64,000 nt of DNA from Blastomussa wellsi. Taxonomy: Eukaryota > Cnidaria > Anthozoa > Scleractinia > Plerogyridae. Numbering within the stretch: position 1 is the first letter of the stretch; each line of letters begins with the position of its first letter. Positions 44,309 to 58,500 of this stretch are shown here, piece after piece. Location: contig OX393563.1 of the NCBI GenBank assembly GCA_947652115.1, positions 6,413,564 to 6,477,563 of the forward strand. The letters are read 5' to 3'. The position numbers and the translations under genes are program-made. The notes below the pieces were generated by a model. That model made no database searches, was not told where the DNA came from, and saw nothing but the letters and a program-made list of their open reading frames with translations.

Positions 44309-45558
44309 TTTATTTGTTAAATCCCTATTCAAAATAGATGCTGCAACGTAATTTCACCGAAATAGAGAGGCAATTCAAATTTCGCGATTTGGCAGAAAAT
44401 TCGCGTTGAAAGGAACTTAAGTTCGCGAAAATTTAATAAACGGGTAATCTCAAAATGGGCTATGTAGTCTTTAAATCTGTTTTTATAATGACATTGTCAA
44501 AGACCATTGAACAGAACAATAACGAGCAAAACTTAAATCAGGTTACGATGTTACCTTTGCGGAATGCTGACGAGCATTAGGGTCTAAATTTCGTCCGTGA
44601 ATATAAGTGACAAAAAGGTAGCCCTTGTATTCAAATGTCACTTTATTGCATGTGTTTTGCACCAGAATTATACTTGTCTTAATACAGGCTCTATAGTTGT
44701 GCCATATTGAGAGAATCTTGTGGTTTGAACCTTGATTATTCCATACCACTTAGAATCCTATGAGAAAAAAAGTAATTATTGTTGTTTTTTTATAATAAGG
44801 AAATTTGTCAAACAAAAATCTGCAACTAACAGATGGTTTCCTAGTTGTAATCGAGGTTAATTGATTTATTAATTACCGTTTGTATTCTGTCAAATAAATA
44901 ATACGATAAGAAGAAAGAAAAATGTTTTTATTTAAAACTTTTTGAAAAATGAAAAACCTTCAATAAAGCGATGAAATATTTGCAATAGTTTACATTTTTC
45001 AAAACCTGAAGCAGAAATATGTGCATAAAAATATTTGCAACCTTGCTTCCTGATGACTCATTTGTCAGCGGCAATTTGTCAGGTGTTTCTAAATTTGTAT
45101 GAAAACGTGAAAGGGAATGTAGTGTAACAAACTGAAACTCTACGACAAGTATTGTTTTAAAAGTGTTCATTTCTCGTATAATCTTCCTTGGTCAAGTGGT
45201 GCAGTTTAGCGAGAAGAACAAATATTTTCTTTTCGAGTTACTTAACGCTAGCTATTGGCAAACTTTTCTGGGCGGAAAGGCGGTGACATATTTCACACTT
45301 CAGTTCAGAACTTTTGAACTCGGAGGAAAGCCTCATATTTCGCTGGCATGCCTGTGATTGGTCCATCTCGGATTGTCTCTAAGGGCAGCCAATCAGAGCG
45401 CGGAATTTCCCTCCCACAGAAGAATGCTCTGAAGTTTGTAATTCGCAAAGGTAGTCGTGGATGTCTAGCATATCCCGTAGATCAAATGTCGTGAAATTCT
45501 CCCCTCCATGATCCGCCGTTCGCCTACTGAAGATTACGAGCATAACACGAGAGGGATC

Positions 45559-46582
45559 ATGGAGGTCTACTGTCGCTACCGTGCGAAGGAACATTGGAGG
45601 AGTTTTGCGTCAGTGCTGAGATTTCTAGCTCTGCTTCTCTTTCTCCGAGGGGTTGATAGCCAATCTCCGTGCTATAACGAAATCACGAAGGCTCCACTCC
45701 GATGTATGCCTTCGTTCGGCAACGCTGGTTTCAACAAAGCCGTGATTTCTAACAACACTTGTGGGACGCCTCCGAGCGAGTTTTGCGTGCAAACTGGTGT
45801 CACTTCTCCCACAAAGGAATGCGAAATTTGCGATGCAACAAAGGAAAGATATCGACATCCCGCATTTTACATCACCGACATAAAAGATGACCAAAACAGA
45901 ACGTGGTGGCAGTCCGAGACACTGCTTGACAACCCGGATAAACCAGTGACTCTTACGCTCGATCTTGGAAAAAGCTTCGATGTGTCCTACATCAGAATTC
46001 GTTTTCGATCGCCAAGACCTGAGTCGATGGCCATTTACAAGCGAACAAGCACCGATCCAAACGCGCCGTGGATCCCCTATCAATATTTCTCAGCTTCGTG
46101 TGAGAAATCTTATAAGGTGAAAACGAACGATATTGCGAAGACAAATCAGCAGCTATTATGCTCGGACGAGTTCAGCAGCATTTCACCCCTAACTGGGGGA
46201 AATGTGGCGTTCACCACGTTACAAGGTCGGCCGGATAATCTGAATTTTGACAACAGCCCTGAATTGCAGGAATGGGTTACAGCGAGCGCAATCCGAATTG
46301 ATTTGGATCGAATGAATACGTTTGGAGACGAAGTGTTTGGTGATTCTAATGTTCTGCGGAGTTACTACTTCGCTATTATTGATTTGACAGTCGGAGGCCG
46401 CTGTAAATGCAACGGGCACGCTGCAGAATGCATGGAGAAACAGCTGGGACCTTCTGGGCGACTTCAGCTGAGGTGCATATGTGACCACAGGACGACTGGA
46501 GTAGACTGCGAAAAATGCGAACCGCTCTACAATAATCGTCCCTGGGCCAGGGCTACGGAGGATAGCGCCAACGAATGTATTA
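45559..46582 (+). CDS. LAMC1: Gene C exon 1: signal peptide, LN, LE1
   Basis: 1024 bp. Signal peptide region FASVLRFLALLLFLRG, the mature start QSPCYNE, LN, and LE1 (CKCNGHAAEC to ANEC). Donor GTAAGT at 46583. The reading frame stays open about 140 codons into the intron. Confidence 0.93.
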
Positions 46583-49500
46583 GTAAGTACAGTTTTTTAT
46601 ATACATATAAACTTTTTACTGTACCCTTTTTACAGCGATGGCGATCGGTTGTCTCTGAGCGGCGCGTAAATAAATTTGGCGCTTATCTCGCGGTCAATCA
46701 TTCCGGGATTCGCCAATATAGCCTGCAGCGCTGCAGACAGGCGGCCTGCTCAAATCTACTTACATTACGGTCTTACAAAGAAAAACTTTTCCCTGTTTTA
46801 TGCTGTTTTCTCTCATTCGTAGCTTACTATGTCGATATCACGAATTTCCGCTCTCTCTCTCTGCTCATTGAAAACCACGAAGCCACTGAAACAACAGTGC
46901 GATATCTCAGACCGGAAGTCGCCTATCTCGTGCTCGACTTCTGCGGCTTTTTCGTGACGGGGTGGAGAATTACAAAGAACACTTTGTTATTCGCTATGGA
47001 ATGAAGAAATCCAGGTTTCTTCTATTATGTTTACATTTGAACATCCAAGTTTTCGTCATTTAATTTAGATTTCCATTTCTCTTTGCTTTAATATTAGATT
47101 TTAAGTATTGAAGTAGGCATCACATATATATAGTCAAACAAAGGTAACATAATTCGAAAATTATTACCGTCACTTATTTACTACGTATCCACTTCAAACT
47201 ATACTTGAGAATCAAAGAAAATTGTGCATTTCGACTGTGTATCCACTTGAAAGTCTTGTTCTATAATCAGACCCATAGATAATCATATCCACCACAAATG
47301 TCAGCTTATACTACTAGTTCGGTAGATATGGTTCAACTGGTTTAGGACTGAATTTCTTGATGAGTCTTCCATTAACACCAGAGACAATACCTGGCTCCCA
47401 GTTTGCACACATTACTGGATAATAATTACAGATATGACGAGAATGGATTGCAAGATTAGCTGGGTTTTGAGTGCCCTAGGAAATCAAAGCTCCCATGTTG
47501 ATAGAGTAATGCATCTATCAATGTTAAGCCCAGGGGGGGAGGGACTTTGACTGTGAGGATTGTCCCCAGGGTGGGGATTTTGATCGGGAATTTTGACTTG
47601 GCTGCCATTTTTAACAGTGGAGAAGTGGAAGATTTTGATACTTTTGACCAATTCTTGTTGTCCCGGGGGTGGGGAATTTGACTTATCTTTTCAGAAAATG
47701 TCAAACCCCCCCCCCCCCCCTTCCTGCTCAGGCTTAACATTGATAAGTGCATAAGCAGTTGGTGGCCTCAGCTTACTTATAGCTGTTAAAAATATTGCTT
47801 ACAAAAGGGAATGCACACATTCAGGCATGTTTTTGGAGAGTAGTATATACAGCAGCTGGTATAAATTTAGGCTAGACCAAATAAAGGACAGTCACATTAA
47901 CATTTTCAAAAGCTGGTGAACTGGCTTTTTTTTATTTATTCTGCACAAGCTGACATCAAATGATTTTATTATTTGCAAACCTTGAGAAATGTTTACTTCA
48001 CTGTTACATTCATAGAGTAGTACTGTACAGTCAGTCGTATGACTCAGGTAGCATCTGTCTTGTTTAGGTTTTTAATGCCATTTTTCAATTTGAGGCTATA
48101 CTGTAGCAAAAACCAGTTGGGTGGCTTCTATATCATGTGTTGTTTTATGGCGTTTTGACCTTAAATCAATTCACACCCTTTGTGTGTGGTTTTTGAACAA
48201 ATAAAAATATATTTACATTTACTAAATCAGATTCAAACCATGCTCAGTCAACAGTGGGGGCTTTATGTCAGTGAGAGCTATTCCTTTCATATAAAGAACA
48301 TCATAAATTATGTTTTGTTTTCTATCTTTCATTGCTGTATTTTTTTGGTTAGACGAATACCGGAAACATTCTAGATTCTCCTATTTGGCTCAAACAACTT
48401 CAGATTATTTTCATGATGATAACAAGCTCAAGTGCAGCAATGGCTTCTGCGTCATGGTTTGTGTATAATTTTTGAAAAATTTGGCCAAAGTTTTTCAAAT
48501 CTGTCATTCGTAATCTGTCTCAGTCTTCTCCATTCTTAACCATCTTTGTTCCTTTTTGGTTTAGTATCACCTAGTAAACTATTAGTTATAGGCCTAGGTT
48601 TCCTACATTTCTGAAGTAATTTGGTTCGTCACAAAAATGATTCAAAATATCATGATGCAGCTCCTTTAATTAAGGTGCGACCTTCCTGCTTCTAGTGTAG
48701 CAATTGTAGCCCACTCTCTATGTTTAGAAATGCACATAATTATGTATTTACACATCAGTTCAAAAGAAAGCATTTGAAAAATTATCAATATGTTTTTTCA
48801 TTATTTTTTAAAGACAGATATTCAAACATGTTATCCAAAATTCACTTAATATGATGCTACTAATATAACACTATAAATATAACTAAGTTAAATAAATAGT
48901 CCTGCCTTGACAACTGGACACTAAACTGTGTTAGTAACTAATTTCATAAGCCTTTGTTTTCGGGTTGATGTAGATAGAGAGTGCTGAAGCTGTGCAATGT
49001 TTTGTAGTCTAAGTCTTGTTGATATTTGATTGGTAATGAACTTAAAACTTCAATGATAGCAGTGCAAATTAAGGAGTTCATCAATAGCCTTTCCTGATTG
49101 GAAGTATTAGACTTGAGGAATGTTAATCCAAGGATCTGTGCTCATTGACCAATAAGTACATTTTATGTATTTTTAGAGTGCGACTGTAATGGCTTAGCAG
49201 ACAGCTGTGTATATGATGAGAGCCTTGGCTTTGGACGCTGTGAAAACTGCAAGAGAAATACTGCTGGCCCAAAGTGTGAACGCTGCCGTGACAACTTCTT
49301 CCGCCTAACCTCATCAGATGACTGTCAACCTTGTAAATGTGACCCTGTAGGCTCAGTGTCATTGCAGTGTGATCCAACAGGCCAGTGCACCTGTAAACCT
49401 GGAGTGACTGGCATCAAATGTGACAAATGTCAGGCAGACTACTTTGGGTTTTCACAGACTGGTTGTAGGTAGGTCTGCATTTTGACAGGTGATTTTGGTG

Positions 49501-52500
49501 GATATAGTACCATTCAGGCTCTAGCCTGTGATCTTCTACCAGTTTGATTTCTTTTGGAAGAGATTTTGGCAAGATCTCAGAGGGATTCTTGGCAAGTTTT
49601 TGGCTGTCAAGTTTTGTTTTATCTTTCAGTATATCTTATCAAGATCTTTTTATGAATGATCCACTGCAAGATCTCGACATTAGGCAAGAGCTCGGCAAAA
49701 CCTTGGCATTCTTAGTGAAATCTTAGCATTCTTGGCAAGATTTCAGCATTCTGAAAGGGATCTTGGCAATCTCACTGAGATCTCGGCAATCTCACCAAAA
49801 CTCATGAAATCTCAGTAAATTCCCTTCAAAAGTTTTGTGCGTAACCCCACTTATTCTTGAACTTTTTTGATAGGCCTTGCCAGTGTTCTCCAGAAGGAAC
49901 AGATCCCAGTAACACACAGTGTAACGAGAAGGGAGAGTGTTCATGCAAAAGGAATGTCATTGGTGCCAAATGCACCCAATGTAACACAGGCTTTTATGGC
50001 TTGGAGAGTTCCAACCCACACGGATGTAGACAGTGCTTTTGTTATGGGCACAGTAGTGTCTGTCTGGAAGCCATTGGTTATACTGGACGAAACATTTCAA
50101 ATCAGTTTAGAGCAGGTCTGGATGGTTGGACAGTTATCAATGAACAAGGTATGTATGTCTAAGGTCAAGTGTATAGTCTTGAGTTTTTTTCCCATTGACC
50201 TCCTCCAGGTTGTTCTAGGCCTTCCTCGTTGTCTTTTCCCTTCTGGTGTCCACTATTATGAATTTAGGTCCCAGAAGAGAGGGGGGTTTTGGCTCATGGA
50301 GCGTCCTACAACCACCCGAGGAGTGGTCCTCTTTCTGGTGACCAGTCGTCTTACACTAAATTTCCTGTGTCAGTTTCTGTAGTCGCTCATTAGCCTGAGG
50401 GAGTGACTAGCCCTCTGCAGACATGCCAGAGTCCCTATTTGCCAGTTTGTTCAGTGTTCCTGCCAGACCTTCACAGCTACCGTAGCGACCTGAGACCTAA
50501 ATACCACTGTACTTCACCCTGACAGGCAGTTCCCTACTCCGCTGTTGCCCACCTCCCACAGGCGAGGACGTTAGGGTTTGCTCTTTGAGAGGCAATGATA
50601 ATAATAATAATAATAATAATAATAATCCAGATCATCCATGTCCAGAATTACAAGATTATAATGTGCTAGCTCGCAAAGTATCCTAATCATTAAACAGTCA
50701 AAAAGATACTTAAAGTCCTGTTCTATTGGGTTGAACCATTTTCAGTTGGTTGAGTTGCTTGGGCTTTTTCGTGTTGATCAACTTTTCCAAACCAGGTTGA
50801 AACGGTTGCAAAGGCATGTATTGGTAGTGACCACTGTGATGTTCGTGGACTCCAAAAGCTGCTGCTTGTATGATTTCAACTCATGACGCCCGCTGAAAAC
50901 AGGATGTCGAAGAATTGACAGCTAACCAATTCGGAGAATATGCAGTTGTGCCAAGCTCTTTGACAGTATTACATGTAAAGTGAAAGGTCCGGGTTGTTTC
51001 AGCATCGGACAGATGAAAGCGTAAATTGTTTATCTCATTGTACCATTTCTAAAAATAATGCAGCTAGGCTCATCTTCCAATTCACTTTTCACAACAACCC
51101 CCAAAACTTCTGGAAGTACAAATGCTGCTACAGCACCGAGCAAGGTCACGACCACCGGCCACCATGGTCTCGACTGAGGATGAAGGGACAGAGGTCTGTA
51201 AATGACTATTCCCAGAAGTTGCCACATTTCAACTGAAACCGGTTGGGCAAGTGTTTTACTGGGAAACGTCAACTGTATCAACCTAACCTGGTTGCGGTTG
51301 AAAAACCGTTCATCCCAATATATGACCTTAGGTAGTTCTGTTAAATATAAAATAAATTGAAAATGTCAGATAACCCAGTAAAAATTAAAAATACATTTGG
51401 ACATAATTGTTCAACAGGAGCTGACGTAACAGAACAGTATGCCATCCATCATCGTGGAGATTTTGGAGACTCCCACATCAGTGTAACTGCTATAGGAATT
51501 GAGGTCCTCTATGTATCAGCTCCAGCTATTTTCCTTGGAGATCACCGCAGCAGCTATGGCCAACTTTTTGGTTTCTCATTTCGTGTAGCTGCTACTGAGG
51601 GAGTTCAGGTGGAATCTGACGACATTATTTTGGAAAGTGAAAATGGATTAAAAGTGTCTGCAAGACTCAATGCACAGAACAATCCTATTCCCACTACCAC
51701 ATTTCAAAATTATGTGTTCCGTCTTCATGAAGATCCATCTCTGGGTTGGGAGCCACTACTCAGAGGGTTTGACTTCCAAAAACTCCTTACCAGTTTGAAG
51801 TCTATTAAAATTCGAATGAACTATGCACCCCAGGGTACTGGCTTGATTAAGGATGTGTTCTTGGAGACGGCAATAAATGATCCACAGTCTCCATTTCGTG
51901 TCAATTGGGTTGAAGAGTGTAGCTGTCCCGCACCTTACACTGGTGATCATTGTGAACAGTGCAGTGTGGGTTACACCAGGCAGAAGGGATCCACAGATAA
52001 ATATGGCCAGTAAGTTTATATCAAAACTTCATGGATGTTGTGGTCAGTTTTACCATAAGCATGAATATAAAATACATATACAGTAGCACTAATAGGGGAC
52101 TGAATTCTATCATTTCCAGTTTGTTTGTATCTGAGGTATGACACCGTGATACCCTCTTTGTTTTTCAGGTGTGTTCCTTGCCAGTGTTATGGCCACTCTG
52201 AGTCTTGTGATCCAGTGACAGGCGTTTGCAATTGCCAAGACAACACAATTGGTGACAACTGTGATGCATGCAAAGAAGGTTACTATGGTAACCCAACCCA
52301 AGGTACCAAAGATGACTGCAAGCCATGTCCCTGCGAATTTGGGTCCCGTTGTATTCTGATTGGCCAGAATGTTGTTTGTACCGATTGTCCCGAGGGACAT
52401 ACAGGGAATCTGTGTGAATACTGTCAAGAAGGTTACTATGGCGACCCAACAGGCCTTTTGGGTTTCCCTACTCGTTGTCAGAAGTGTAACTGCAGTGGAA

Positions 52501-55500
52501 ATATAGACATCAATGCCATTGGAAACTGTAATTCCCTCACTGGTGACTGCTTAAAGTGTGTTTACAACACCAGAAATGGCCTGCTTGAGAGGTGCGAACT
52601 TTGTGCCATTGGGTTTTACGGAAATGCTACAGAATATCCAAAACCACAGTGTATTGGTAGGTGAAAACATGCTGTACTACAAAGATTTTCAGGGGCTAGA
52701 TGCTCTCACCTGCAGGCTTCTTTTAAAACTCTCTTGAGCAAATTTCAATTGTGTGTTGAAAAACCAAAACCAAAGTAAATTACTTTGACCAATCACAAAG
52801 GATGAGTAACAATCCAATGAACCAATCAAATTCAAAGTAATTACACGTAGCCGACACAAAGCACATTAAAACTTGCACACGAGAGTCACGGTTGGTTTTG
52901 GTTACTTCTGGTTAAGGGCTAGGGACCGGGCAAATTGACCGGCTGTGAACGAGACGTATCCATGACTGCCTGGCTGTTTTTGTCTTCTCCGCTTACTTTC
53001 TTTTATAGGAAAAACTAAAAACCCCTGGCTGAAAAACTGTACTGACCTCCTGCACAAAAACTTAATGAAACCCCTGCTGATTGGTTGAAGAAGTGGCGCG
53101 AGATTTTTAAAGCAATCACTGAGTGTAGTAATACAAAACTAAAGCAATTCGCTAATTTCTTTGGACACTCACTTTGAAAACTGCTCTATAACGAAGTCCT
53201 CAGTGTAACCAATCTCGTATGTCAAGTTTTCACTCCTCCCTGAACCAACTTGAAAACATGAGTGATTCTCAAAAGTTCTGTAACAGGATCGATTTTGATC
53301 AAAAATAGCTTGGAAATAAAATACCAAAGAGCATTTTTGTCCCCAGAGGCCATGACCCTTTTGGTCAACACCAAAGAATCGAGACCTCTAGTCGCCTCCA
53401 ACTTGTTAGCATGCGCAGAGTACTCGTCTGTAGTTTTCAGCCAATCAGAATTGTCAGATGCGACAATGATTCCGTGAATTGCAGACTTCCGGTTTTGGAG
53501 ATGGCCAGAGGTCGTGATTCTTGGTGCTGACCAAACGTATCGTGGCCTCTGGGGATGAGAATGACCAAGGAGTCCATTGAGCCATGCTTTTGAAAGCTTG
53601 GTATGTACAATTCAACTAGAAGTCTGATATTTTTTAAACTTCAAATTGGATCTTTCCAGGGTCCCTGATTTCCTGACAGACAGACAGATAAACTGCTGGT
53701 CAAGGGAATGAATACTGGATACAAATAATCATGCAGTATAACAAAAGATATATTTTTGTCCTAGTTACAGTAAACTATTTGGAAACGTTTGCAAGTCCCT
53801 TGGGCCTTTGTTATATCAAGGTTTCATTGTGTTAGAAATTGTTTGCCATTTTGTTCCCCCAGCTTGTGATTGCTACAATCAAGGCACAGTGACACCTCCT
53901 GACCATAATCCCGAGGATCCCCTCCCTTGTGACGATAGAGGCAAGTGCGCTTGCTTGGAAAACGTTATTGGAGAAAAGTGCAACAGCTGCCAAGATACCT
54001 ACTGGAATGTGGGCTCAGGGTTTGGCTGTGAGCAGTGTTTGTGTAATCCTATTGGTTCTCTAAACAATAGCTGTGACGTCATTACTGGCCAGTGCCCGTG
54101 CAAACCTGGTGTGACCGGAAGGACATGTGATCAATGTCAGCCGGATCATTATGGATACTCACTTCAAGGATGTGAACGTAAGTAGTGCTGTGATTTGCTG
54201 GAATGGTCGAGGGATCGTCTCATAAGAGTGTGTTCAACAATAACTTCGTTAATCCATCAAATAGTTTTTGCGCGGGCGATTGGCCTAAACACGTCACGTG
54301 ATGCTCGTATATCGGAGAATATACCACAATCGATATTCCCCAGGTTTTGTATTTTGAGATTTATTTTCGCACGTTTAGTTTTCATACCGAGTAAGGTGTT
54401 CGTTTGAATAGAACTGAGCATTTAAAACAGAATGAAAATATTTTGAAAGCCTATACAAATAGTTAGGTGTTAAAGCCTCCATTTGGCTTGGAAAAATGCT
54501 CGGATATTTGTCCGCGAACATTACCTGTTCCGAGAGGCGAACAGTTTTGCGAGAGCTCTCGGAAAACTGTTCGCCTCTCAGAGCAGATAATGTTCACGGA
54601 CAACTATCTGAGCATATTTTATCGCCAAATTGACGCTATCGTTTATATATTTATTGCACATGCTTCGATTGCTCAATTGAATAGCTGTATAAAAGCTATA
54701 TATCACATGCAATTCTACGATTTTAAAGTTAAATACACCACGTTGTGTTGGAGGACGTTTCTATAAGCTTAAAAAATCGCTTCCCTGCACTTTCAACACC
54801 CGCTGCCGCACCTTACGCCAAAACATCAAAATGAACTCGTTGCCTCTCTATGCAGTACGGAACTGTTGACTTTTACGTAGTATTCTTATTGTAAAATTGA
54901 ATCGTTTTCTATTTGAAACAGGAAAAGATGCATAACGACACTTACTTCAGTCTAGACTGTTAAGTGTTCCCTCATTAAATAAAGTTATTACTTACTTATT
55001 ACTTGCACAAAACACTGGCATTAAGTTTTGGGTCTCTAAGTACTTATAGAGTGACTTTGGATGCCGCAACGTAAAATCCCAGTTTACGATAGTGTTTTGT
55101 TTTATCTCCCTCTGTTAGCTTGTCACTGTAACCCAGAAGGTTCTCTTAATGTGAGCTGTAATGAGTACGGCGAATGCAACTGTAAGTTTGGAGTACTGGG
55201 AATCAAGTGTAATTCATGTGAGGAAAATAAACACAACTTGACCGCTGGATGCATCAGTAAGTATTGCTATAACAAAATATAAACAAAATATTGCTACATG
55301 TACACTAGCTGGGCAGTCATTGTATTCGTAATTATTTATCCGTACTTGAAGCGCCTTGATCTGGCGAGGTTGTAATTTTTATTCAAGTATTTTGCAACAG
55401 CCAAATAACTTGTGTTATAGGTTTTGTGAGTTATTTTCCATTGATTACGTAATTAAGTGCCGTTATGTCTGATTGTTCAAAACATGGCTCTGCTACTAAG

Positions 55501-58500
55501 GAGTACTTTCAACTTTAAATGGATTGAAATTGTAGGAATTATTAATTGCAGTCTATGTTGATCGGAGATTTGCTATACGCGGCTTTCGCCATCCGCGCGC
55601 GCCCGCTCTTGCCTCCCACGCAGGCGTTATTAGCGGACACCTGCGTGAGAGGCGAGCGGTCCGGGTACCCCCAAAACAGTTAATTTCATGGTAGGTGTCT
55701 CGGGACATTTAGCAGCGGAAAAACCGGTCGGTCTAATAAAGCACGTTTCTCACGGCAGTTTTTGCCTCTTTCCATAGGTTGTCCTCCATGTTATAACGAA
55801 ATTCAACGATTGATTAACCGTCTGCGAATAAACATCCGTAGACTCGTCAAGATCGTTGACAACTTCAACTCGAGCTCTAGTGGGCAACTTGTCGTGGATA
55901 CGAACTTTGAGCGTCGCCTGAAGGAATTGACAGAGGCAGTGAATAAACTCCTTGAAAAGGCAGAAAGCTCGAATTCGACTGACCGAGCCCTGCAGAAGCA
56001 GCTTGATGATTTAAACAACCGTGTGGATAACATAAACGAGGTCATATCTGATGTGCGGAACAACACGAGCGTGACAGAAGAGCTCATAGCTAGCGCGGTG
56101 GGAAATATTTCCGAAGCCGAGGCGTCGATCAATCGATCGCGTTCATTGCTGGATGAGGCGGAGCGGCTGCTGCTTGACAAGGGTGCCACGGCTCTGAATG
56201 AGTCGATACACGCAGCGAACAGCTCCTCTGAACAAGCCATTAGGATGGCGGAGATCAAGAATCAGGTAATGTCTCTTTGTCAATCTTAGACGTCGAATTT
56301 TGTGCTGGAAAGAATAATTGCATGGGCGAATGGGATTTTTTAGACCGATTCTTGAAATTATCATAACAAGTTGCTACGGCACAAATTTCCAGATTCTTTT
56401 CTCCATAAGATTTTCGAAGCCTTGACATCTATATCTTCAACAAGATGCACAAATTTTCTATTGACCGCGATTGCTTTTTGAGTAAAGTGAAATATGTTTT
56501 AGCTTTAATTCTCTACGTATCTCTTCTATTCTGTTTTTTTTTGTTTTATTATGTGTTTTTTGTTTTATTTATGTTCGTGTCCGTAGACCACCATTCTGGC
56601 AGACAAACACGAAAAGGAAGCCAAGGACGTCATTGAAAAGGCGAACGAAATACTCGACAAGTCCAAGCAAGCTTATAATGATACAGAACAGGCGATGGGT
56701 GCACAGAAAAAGACAACTGACGGAATCGAGGAATTACTGAGGAAACTCAACAGAACCATAGACCTGCACGAGCAGGCGGCAAGCGCTGCTGAAAAGTCAC
56801 GTGTTGACGCCCAGAATGCAATGGATGAGGCTATGGAGCTGTTCGAGAACGGAACTGTACCGCTTCCTGATTTGGGCCTGTCGGAGATGCAAGGTAAGTT
56901 AACAGCAACGTGGCAGTTTAGTTATAAAAATAAGTAGAAACTGTTTTTTTTTTTCTGCGTAGGCAACAAGTGTGACCTTACTACTCGTTTTCCTTGTTGT
57001 AGACCTCTTATAGAACTGTAATGTAAATATACAGATGCTACTGGTCTCTTCTACGACACTTACTCTTAAACTGACAGTCAGAAAAATAGTGCCAAGCAAG
57101 AAATCAAGAATTCTGTCTTCGACTGTTCTAGTTGTACATATTATTCTCTGTTAAAACGTCGAAGAGGCTAATTCTTTGAATTTTATGCCTCTAGTTCTAG
57201 GAACCAAAATTACAATGAAGTGTTTTGCTACATGACAGGCACATTTGGGAGTTCTGTCTACGTTTCTCAAAAATAAATTGACAATTTCAGATTGAACGAC
57301 ACCTGTCCCATGATGAAGACTTAGAAACCTTTGTGATCCATTACCTTTCAGCAAAACTTAACACATCAAAACAAGAGGTTGCCAACGCGTCCAAGAGTGC
57401 CGAAGACATCCTTAATGTCCTGGAAACCTTAGTCAAGAGCTTTGACATGAAAGAAGAATACGTCAGAAAGAAAATGGCTGAGTGGCCAGGCCTGATTGAG
57501 AGACTAGAGGGCCTGTTAACAAATGTCACCAACGCTAACGAAACTGCGCACGACGCCATCGCTCGAGGAGAGGAGACACTGAGAAAGGCCAAAGACATGT
57601 TGGAGAGACTAAAGGTATGAAATAGAGTAAGAACGTTGGCTGTTGGACAACATGTACTAAAACCAGGAACACCGGAAGACCAGAAATACCATCGAATGCC
57701 GTCAAAAAATAGATATAAAAAATAAAATTCTGGTGTTCCGGTGTTGCTGGTTTTAGTACATGCCGTTTTGAACGATCAGACAATGGTTGCAGAGTGACAG
57801 AGCACCAGGGAACCTTACATTATAACCTGTAGCGCTGCTTGCACGAGAGCTTTGTCAGTGATAGAGGACGTGACCAAAGAAATATAGGAAGTCTTGCGTT
57901 TTCAAAGCCTACGGACGCTTTGTCAGTCTGATATAGCGAGAGCTGTAAACTACAACTGACAATTGTATGTATTTGGTAAAGTCGAATTCTGATTTGTAAA
58001 CTAGCTAACAGGCCGTGTGCGGCCTTGGGTGCCAGCAAAGATAACAAGGATTAGTAGTAGTAACAGGCTGTATGCATCAACGTTTTCTTTCTTCCTCCTC
58101 CTCAGCCATAATAACAACAATAATCTTTATTTCTGCTCACTTTCCACTAACGTCTGCTTAACCGAGGCCAACATTCCTTTCCGCCGCTTCGCCAGTTTTC
58201 ATATTTTTCCTCACAGCTCCGCAAAAAGACGTACAATCCAGCAACGAATTACTGAAGTTCAGCCAAATGAAAAGCTAGCCTATGGGTCAAAGTTTCCACT
58301 TTTCAGACTCTAAACGACTGCGAAGCGATTTTGGTGTTCGGAAAAATATTATTTCAAGTGTGTGCGCCGTTCATAATCGTCGGTTGTTCAAACCCAATTT
58401 TAAGCAAATCGAGGCCTCAAATCAAAGGGCCAATGAACCTTTTAACCCAGCAGCGCTGGACGTTTTAAATGGTTCTGTGGCAAGTTTGTCGAATGAATGA

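Larger units (their letters stand above)
41560..45558. other. Intergenic region between NDUFAF3 and gene C
   Basis: AT-rich sequence with the 70-bp duplication, a hairpin repeat at 44148-44308 and no convincing ORF. The last few hundred bases, including the GC-richer stretch at 45350-45558, should hold the gene C promoter and 5' UTR. Confidence 0.55.
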
